Of a stretch of 14,473 bases of DNA, positions 5,946 through 11,025 are shown in pieces (the first letter of the stretch is position 1; each line of letters begins with the position of its first letter). Below the pieces are notes generated by a model. It saw only the letters and a list, made by a program, of their open reading frames with translations. It did not search any database and had not been told where the DNA came from. The DNA is from Euryarchaeota archaeon UBA4 (GTDB lineage: Archaea; Thermoplasmatota; Poseidoniia; Poseidoniales; Thalassarchaeaceae): contig DAFQ01000037.1 of the NCBI GenBank assembly GCA_002497985.1, positions 1 through 14,473 on the forward strand, given 5' to 3'. The translations under genes were made by a program, and so were the position numbers.

Positions 5946-8321
5946 ATGATGGGTCGGCAGTTGCGTGCACTAGGTCTTGCCCTAGCACTGACCATAGTGA
6001 CTCAGTCGTTCGTTGTCGTTTCTGCTGACACTGTAATCACTGCAGAGGAAACCGAGGTATTTTCCGCGGGATCCTTCGAGGATCAAAGTGAGTGGAGTAT
6101 AAGCGCAACTGCGGGCTTCTCCGGCAGTCCCGCTTTGTACACTGTAGGGATGGTTGCTGATGGGGAGCTGTCTTTCACGCATGATAGGCCAGATAATCTT
6201 GAAGTGGAGACTTCATGGGCCCAGTCCAGCATCACTGACTCCAATTATAGCACTGGCTCGCCAGATACATTCTACACCTGGTCAAAAGGGCCTAACATCA
6301 CAGTTGGTGGATTTGACTTCTCGGGACTGCATAGCAGAGAGATCGCAAATGTTTCACTAGTCCTTCACTTTGAGATTCCAGACAACCTCAACTCGGACTC
6401 GGTTAGAATAGTCCTACAGAATGTAGGTAATGACAAGCTAGTGACGACATACACTCGGACTCTATCGGGTGTTTTCAAGATGAATAACCCCCTTGTGGTA
6501 CCTGTCGATGATTTGGCTGATTGGAATTGGGGGCTGGCTGAAGGAGCTACCATCACATTCGACTATGTTTCACAAGGAGGCGGGAGTGACGATTCCGAAG
6601 TAAGAGTCGATGCAGTTGGAGTCAGAGTAAGGTACTACCAACCATGGTATTCGTTTGAGAACTCAATGGCGATAAATTCACTCCTGGGAGGCAACTCGCC
6701 TGTAATTGATGTTGGCCCATATGAAGGTTCTATCGAGGATATGGAGATATCTTCCTGCGGATTGAGCCCCTTGGGGAGTGCGCCCGGGGTGTGGCTTTTC
6801 GACGTCGAAGTCCCTCCCTTGCAACAGTTAGGCAGGATTCATACCTTCGGCACTGGAAACCACACAATCTGGGCGCTGCCCGATGATGTGGATGGAGGAT
6901 ATATCCAAGTTCAATCGGGAGAACTACTGGAACATCCTGAGTCGCTTCAGCATATTCGAATTGAGGTCCAAGATGGTTGCATATCTGGTGCGAGAGTGGA
7001 CGTGAATGATCCCCATCTAGTAGTGAGTGGCTCTGTTGCAGGTAGCGTATCTGGGCTCTCTTCCTCTGGGAGTTCGATCAGATTCGCAATTGGCGAATAT
7101 CTCGTTGAGGGGATTCCAATTGAGCTTGGTGATTTCTCCTTTGAAGTTCCCGTCGGACATGCACTTCCCTCTGCTTCTGAATCTGCAAATGTGGGTGTCG
7201 CAGCGAGATTCCAGTGGTCCTCCGATGGGATAAATGAAACCACGGTGGTTCACATAGATTCTATGAGCATATCCGGAGGTTATCTCGTGGAGTGGGATCT
7301 CGATCCGACATGCATCCCATTTGGGGATGTGGAATTGGAAGAAGACGGAGGAGGGGTACTAATCCCCCTTAGTGCCCGTTGTTCAGATGACATTACGCCC
7401 CCTCAAGACCTGACAATTAGCACATGGAGTAGTGACGTGAGCATTATTGAAACGTCTTCATCTGGAAGTGATTTAATCCTGCAGCCAGTGGCTAATGCCC
7501 ATGGAACTGCTGAAGTTCACGTGGAAGTTGCAGATGATAGGGGGAATCTGTGGATTGGCTCATTTGTAGTATACATCTCAGAAATTCCAGATGAGCCGGT
7601 AATCGAGGGATTACCGCTGACTGTCTACATAGAGCTTGGAGAAAGCATGCAAATAGAAATGGAAATCACGGACCCCGACACAGAGTCGCCATCCGTCATG
7701 TCTAGCAAGTCATGGGCGACGATTGATCAACAGGGTCACTTGAATTTGGCACCAGTAGCTGTTGGTACCCACATTGTTGAAATTACTGCCAGTGATGGCA
7801 TTAATCAGATTTCGCAGGAAATTGAGGTAATTGTCACCGCCAAGCCCGATCTGATCGTGGAGTCCGTAGAGGTTGTGGATGCTTCTACCTCTGGAACAGA
7901 TTTCTCAGATGGGGAGGTAATCAGAATCACTATATTCGTCAGAAACCAGGGCATGGGAGATGCTTTTGGAGTTGATGTTAGGTGCCTAATCGACGGTGTT
8001 TTTGTCGGTACTACAATTATTGATTCGATTGATTCAGGGAGCCTCGGGGAAGCCGTTTGTGACGCTGCCGTATCTGGCCCCGGTACCCAATTGATCAGAA
8101 TTGTAGCGGATGGAACCGATTCAATTCATGAGACCAATGAAGACAATAACGAGAAAGTTGTCCAGATTGATGTCTCGGAAAGAGACGCCAATGGTGCTGT
8201 TGACTCTGGAGTTGACAGGGGCCCTGCGATAATCGTTGGCTCAGTTGGGCTAATCGCTATTGCAATAACCGCGCTAAGGCTCGGCCCTGGAAGAGTTAGG
8301 AAGCCCTATCAAAAGCGTTGA
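5946..8321 (+). CDS. Secreted, membrane-anchored Ig-like/CARDB surface protein
   Basis: A 791-aa protein with a clear N-terminal signal peptide: basic RQLR, then a hydrophobic core to about residue 26, with likely cleavage after VVVSA. The C-terminal anchor (about residues 758-778, IIVGSVGLIAIAITAL) is followed by a short basic tail, so the bulk faces outside. Residues about 30-450 are beta-rich, with no family I recognise. About 455-545 is Ig-like. About 546-632 looks like a cadherin/dystroglycan-type or putative Ig domain (DPDTES, IVEITASDG). About 634-742 is a CARDB adhesion-type domain (KPDLIVESVEV, VRNQGMGDA, ETNEDNNEKVV). CARDB and Ig-like modules are common in archaeal cell-surface proteins for binding or packing. 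No catalytic motif was seen, so an adhesin or envelope role is inferred. The ATG at 5946 is preferred; ATG 5949 would change one residue. Confidence 0.88.
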   Translation: MMGRQLRALGLALALTIVTQSFVVVSADTVITAEETEVFSAGSFEDQSEWSISATAGFSGSPALYTVGMVADGELSFTHDRPDNLEVETSWAQSSITDSNYSTGSPDTFYTWSKGPNITVGGFDFSGLHSREIANVSLVLHFEIPDNLNSDSVRIVLQNVGNDKLVTTYTRTLSGVFKMNNPLVVPVDDLADWNWGLAEGATITFDYVSQGGGSDDSEVRVDAVGVRVRYYQPWYSFENSMAINSLLGGNSPVIDVGPYEGSIEDMEISSCGLSPLGSAPGVWLFDVEVPPLQQLGRIHTFGTGNHTIWALPDDVDGGYIQVQSGELLEHPESLQHIRIEVQDGCISGARVDVNDPHLVVSGSVAGSVSGLSSSGSSIRFAIGEYLVEGIPIELGDFSFEVPVGHALPSASESANVGVAARFQWSSDGINETTVVHIDSMSISGGYLVEWDLDPTCIPFGDVELEEDGGGVLIPLSARCSDDITPPQDLTISTWSSDVSIIETSSSGSDLILQPVANAHGTAEVHVEVADDRGNLWIGSFVVYISEIPDEPVIEGLPLTVYIELGESMQIEMEITDPDTESPSVMSSKSWATIDQQGHLNLAPVAVGTHIVEITASDGINQISQEIEVIVTAKPDLIVESVEVVDASTSGTDFSDGEVIRITIFVRNQGMGDAFGVDVRCLIDGVFVGTTIIDSIDSGSLGEAVCDAAVSGPGTQLIRIVADGTDSIHETNEDNNEKVVQIDVSERDANGAVDSGVDRGPAIIVGSVGLIAIAITALRLGPGRVRKPYQKR

Positions 8322-8323
8322 AA

Positions 8324-8512
8324 ATGCCCCGCAATTTCACAATAATAGAGCCTCATCCGGCCGATAATCAACTATTTTCAGGGAATAGTTATACCATGAA
8401 TGCAGCCGAATTTGTATGCCGCGATGGCTACATTGGGAGTGATTTCATGATGAAATTGAAGATTAGGCTCGAAACCGAAGAATGGGTCTACGAAGAGCAC
8501 GAGATGGTTTGA
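8324..8512 (+). CDS. 62-aa protein of unknown function, downstream of the surface protein
   Basis: A small protein I do not recognise, beginning MPRNFTIIEPHPADNQ and ending in an acidic, aromatic tail (EEWVYEEHEMV). The ATG at 8324 follows the surface-protein stop by two bases. A TTG at 8318 overlapping that stop is a less likely start. No signal peptide, membrane helix or cysteine pair is visible; there is one Cys. Its stop codon abuts, base for base, the stop of the convergent cbf5 gene, so it fills the gap exactly, which argues that it is a real gene. Cotranscription with the surface-protein gene is likely from the spacing. Confidence 0.6.
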   Translation: MPRNFTIIEPHPADNQLFSGNSYTMNAAEFVCRDGYIGSDFMMKLKIRLETEEWVYEEHEMV

Positions 8513-9493
8513 TCAGTCCTTTGACCATGTCTGAGGGTATGTCCCTGGGGCCATCAATACGGATTTTGGTATGGCTACCTCTCCGGATTGCATTTCCTTA
8601 AGAGAGTCAGTGTCAACAGTCAGTTCTGCGATTGCGACGGCCTCTCCCTTCAAACTTTGAATGACTACTGGAGAACCTGACAGAATGCCCCCTGATGCCC
8701 TAGCAATTCCAGGCCTAGCTAAAGAAGCGCCGTGAGAAACGGCTGCTGCGGCCCCATCCTTCACCACTACAGTTGGGAATGATACCAGTACCCTCTCTAT
8801 AGGGGAGATTATCTTCCTCACTGCCTTGTCATCGCCATGCTCCTTCCAGATGTGGACCGCATCAGTTAGTTGTTGCATGGTGCAAGCCATCGACGAGTCG
8901 AAGGTTCCGCTTTTTGTTCGATGTAATTCAATTAATTCACATGAAGTGCCGATCAACAATCCGATGTCCCGGGCTAGTGTTCGGATGTAGCTGCCAGCCT
9001 CGCAGGAAATCTCAATGACGAACACCTTTGATTCCCCTCCCGAATCTAGCTTCTCTATTGAGCCGAATCTCCGACTCCTCACTCTAACTTTGACTGCTGA
9101 CTCCCTTGGAGGAACATTGTATGTTTTCCCCACCAATGATGAAAGGACCTGGGCGAGGGTCGACTCATCGACGGGAGTGGAGAATCTAAAGACGCCCACG
9201 TACGTTTTATCCCCGGAAAGAACGATGTCTGTCAACCTAGTTGCCTTTCCGCACAGCAAAGTTAGCAGCCCGGTAGCAAACGGATCTAGGGTGCCACCAT
9301 GACCTAGTTTCTTAATTCCGAGAAGTTCCCTAGTCCATGCTGCTAATTGATGGCTCGTCGGGCCTCGTGGCTTGTTTACTAGGATTATTCCCGATTCCAG
9401 AAGTTCTTCGATAGTTCTGGAATGGGGGTCGCCCCCGCTCTTTGAGTCTGTCACGGCATTCTCATCGAAAACTAACAATTCATTCTCAGGCAT
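8513..9493 (-). CDS. cbf5: Archaeal Cbf5-type tRNA/rRNA pseudouridine synthase
   Basis: A 326-aa protein of the TruB/Cbf5 family, about the normal archaeal length. The catalytic Asp is D70 in GHGGTLDPFATG. IILVNKPRGPTSH (36-48) and EAGSYIRTLARDIG are further family motifs. After the catalytic domain, HIWKEHGDD and ISPIERVLVSFP match archaeal Cbf5, and the last 75 residues or so form a PUA RNA-binding domain (VSHGASLARPGI). In archaea Cbf5 works with Nop10, Gar1 and L7Ae in H/ACA guide-RNA particles and can also modify U55 of tRNA. The ATG at 9493 was chosen because it lies one base after the cmk stop. An ATG at 9541 would add 16 residues and overlap cmk by 47 bases. The DPFATG wording is nearer to bacterial TruB than the DPKVTG I recall for other archaea. 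Confidence 0.93.
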   Translation of the reverse strand: MPENELLVFDENAVTDSKSGGDPHSRTIEELLESGIILVNKPRGPTSHQLAAWTRELLGIKKLGHGGTLDPFATGLLTLLCGKATRLTDIVLSGDKTYVGVFRFSTPVDESTLAQVLSSLVGKTYNVPPRESAVKVRVRSRRFGSIEKLDSGGESKVFVIEISCEAGSYIRTLARDIGLLIGTSCELIELHRTKSGTFDSSMACTMQQLTDAVHIWKEHGDDKAVRKIISPIERVLVSFPTVVVKDGAAAAVSHGASLARPGIARASGGILSGSPVVIQSLKGEAVAIAELTVDTDSLKEMQSGEVAIPKSVLMAPGTYPQTWSKD

Positions 9494-9494
9494 T

Positions 9495-10046
9495 CTAAGC
9501 ACCGATCCTTGAGTTGACCATTTTGAATACCCCATCTGCATCTAAAGAGTCTGCATCCACAATGAGGTTGTATGGCGTCATATCGTCCAGATCTATCCCA
9601 TAGAGGGTCATGTACCTCTGCATGTCATCCTCATTTCTCTGCCTGGATGCTGATAGTGCTGAGTTGAAGTCTAGGTTCTCCCTTTCCATTATCCTTCGTG
9701 CTCTTTCTTCATCTGAGACCCTTACCCACACTCGCAAACAGTCAATTTCCATCGAATGTGCCCACCATCCAATTAGTCTACTTTCCACTATCTCCGGACA
9801 TCCCTCAGACAACAATAGCTCCCTTAGCATTGTATCGAGTGACCTATCGACGTCCAGATCTTCTTTGCATAATCTGCTGAAGTCTTCAACTGATAGCCCC
9901 CTTCGGGAAGCCTCCGACCTGAAGACTTCTCCTCCGTTGATTGATTTCCAGCCTCTGGCTTCGGAGATTCTCTCGACGAGGGTAGATGTACCACTACCCG
10001 GCTTACCGCTGACGGTTAGCTTGGCCAGATTCTCACCTCCACTCAT
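9495..10046 (-). CDS. cmk: Archaeal-type cytidylate kinase
   Basis: A 183-aa P-loop kinase that phosphorylates CMP (and dCMP) to the diphosphate. The Walker A motif is GKPGSGTST at residues 14-22, in the T-rich form typical of archaeal CMK. INGGEVFRSEASRRGLS (35-51) and a lid region with RRIMERENLDF are followed by RYMTLYGIDLDDMTPYNLI, which closely follows the archaeal family pattern RYxxxYGIDxxDxxxYDLVI. The length agrees with the family (about 180). It sits between the EMC3-type gene and cbf5, a linkage known from other archaea. The ATG at 10046 gives a 14-base overlap with the upstream gene. A strong GGAGGTGAG lies just after, not before, this ATG, but no suitable in-frame start follows it. 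Confidence 0.93.
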   Translation of the reverse strand: MSGGENLAKLTVSGKPGSGTSTLVERISEARGWKSINGGEVFRSEASRRGLSVEDFSRLCKEDLDVDRSLDTMLRELLLSEGCPEIVESRLIGWWAHSMEIDCLRVWVRVSDEERARRIMERENLDFNSALSASRQRNEDDMQRYMTLYGIDLDDMTPYNLIVDADSLDADGVFKMVNSRIGA

Positions 10047-10965
10047 TTCGACATACTTCGCATCTAAGCTTGCCCATCGAAGTTCTGGAAATCATCTCAG
10101 AACCACAAGACGGGCATGTAGATCCGGTCTTCGGCGGGGCGACCTGTAGATTGCCTCCTTTCTTACGGTCATTATTTGATGCTGGTTGGTTGCCTGTCTT
10201 CCTAGGTCCATCCCTTCTTCTCTGGGATCTCCTGGTCCTCGAGTCAGGGCGAGCCTTCTTCTTGACCTCCTCGAGCAGATGGAGAAGTGGTTCGGGGATT
10301 GGTTCAGCAGCAATGACCAATGGGTGAACTCGATATCGATAAATCTTGATGTGCCTGTCAATGATCCTTCCGAGAGGAGCACTCATGGTGATGTAAGAAG
10401 CGATCCACGCGGGGAAAATCCACATCACTCTGTCATTTAGACTCCATGTTGGCGCCCATGGCAGACTGACGTAACCAACCCTAAATTCTTCAACGGAAAT
10501 TGCCATCCAGCTAAATATCGCAATAATGAATACGATTGTGAACATCATGGGCCTCATCATTTGGGCCTGTTGGGCCATTGATTCGGGCATTAGCTCCATC
10601 TGCAACTCCTGCATCTTGCTAACTCTTGCCGTGTCCCTCTCCCTCTGCGCCTCCCTTAACTGGGAGCCTATTTGCTTTGATCTGTGGGCGTGATGGGCCT
10701 GTTTTAGAGGGTCCATGAACAAAGATCTGATTATCGTATTAACGACCATGATGCTTGAACCCACCACGAAAACCGTTGGGACGAAGTATTCCGAGTGGAA
10801 AGGCAAAAGTGGCTCAATGACTGAACCAGCACTATTGGAAAGTGAAATCCTGATGCTGTCAAACAGCATCAGTGGAATCATAATTGCGAACATGACCAGC
10901 ATGGGGCCCATCATCGATGACATGGCCTGGGCCTGTGCTTCTCCCGGCTGAGGTCCCTGTGCCAT
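10033..10965 (-). CDS. EMC3/TMCO1-family (DUF106) membrane insertase with C-terminal zinc ribbon
   Basis: A 310-aa membrane protein of the DUF106 family, the archaeal branch of the YidC/Oxa1/EMC3/TMCO1/Get1 insertase superfamily, thought to help insert membrane proteins at the ribosome. Hydrophobic helices are seen at about 18-36, 62-84, 138-157 and 178-199. The charged stretch 87-132 (SQLREAQRERDTARV) is the coiled-coil hairpin between helices, and PLKQ and methionine-rich segments are typical. Beyond the family core is a basic linker (about 238-270, RRSQRRRDGPRK), suited to ribosome contact, and then a four-cysteine ribbon: C284, C287, C302, C305 (CPSC...CEVC). I do not recall such a ribbon in characterised members. 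GGAGAT a few bases upstream supports the ATG at 10965. It overlaps cmk by 14 bases. Confidence 0.88.
   Translation of the reverse strand: MAQGPQPGEAQAQAMSSMMGPMLVMFAIMIPLMLFDSIRISLSNSAGSVIEPLLPFHSEYFVPTVFVVGSSIMVVNTIIRSLFMDPLKQAHHAHRSKQIGSQLREAQRERDTARVSKMQELQMELMPESMAQQAQMMRPMMFTIVFIIAIFSWMAISVEEFRVGYVSLPWAPTWSLNDRVMWIFPAWIASYITMSAPLGRIIDRHIKIYRYRVHPLVIAAEPIPEPLLHLLEEVKKKARPDSRTRRSQRRRDGPRKTGNQPASNNDRKKGGNLQVAPPKTGSTCPSCGSEMISRTSMGKLRCEVCRNEWR
10850..10872. repeat. Perfect 10-bp inverted repeat inside the insertase gene
   Basis: CTGATGCTGT at 10850-10859 and ACAGCATCAG at 10863-10872 are exact reverse complements around a three-base loop. The hairpin lies in the coding sequence at about codons 32-39, directly after the first membrane helix (residues MLFDSIRI). 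It may be chance, or an mRNA structure slowing translation there. Confidence 0.5.
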
Positions 10966-11025
10966 GTATCTCCGCTCTCCATGGGAACAATCAACACTTC
11001 GGTGAAAAATTACTTGTGAAATTAA
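10966..11025 (-). promoter_or_regulatory. 60-base gap between the proline-rich protein gene and the insertase gene
   Basis: Read on the minus strand, the 865-aa protein's stop is followed by an AT-rich stretch with a TTTTT run (complement of 11005-11009), then sequence leading to GGAGAT before the insertase ATG. It could hold an archaeal oligo-T terminator, a promoter for the insertase-cmk-cbf5 genes, or neither. No strong TATA box is visible. Confidence 0.25.

Noticed and set aside
5633..5995. 120-aa minus-strand frame across the tRNA-His gene
   Set aside because: It runs through the tRNA and the antisense of ribA; no recognisable protein features.
9494..9541. Extended cbf5 start at 9541
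   Set aside because: It would overlap cmk by 47 bases; ATG 9493 sits one base past the cmk stop and the extra residues do not resemble the family.
9610..10149. 179-aa plus-strand frame opposite cmk
   Set aside because: Leucine/serine-rich shadow of cmk and the end of the insertase gene, both of which have clear family motifs.
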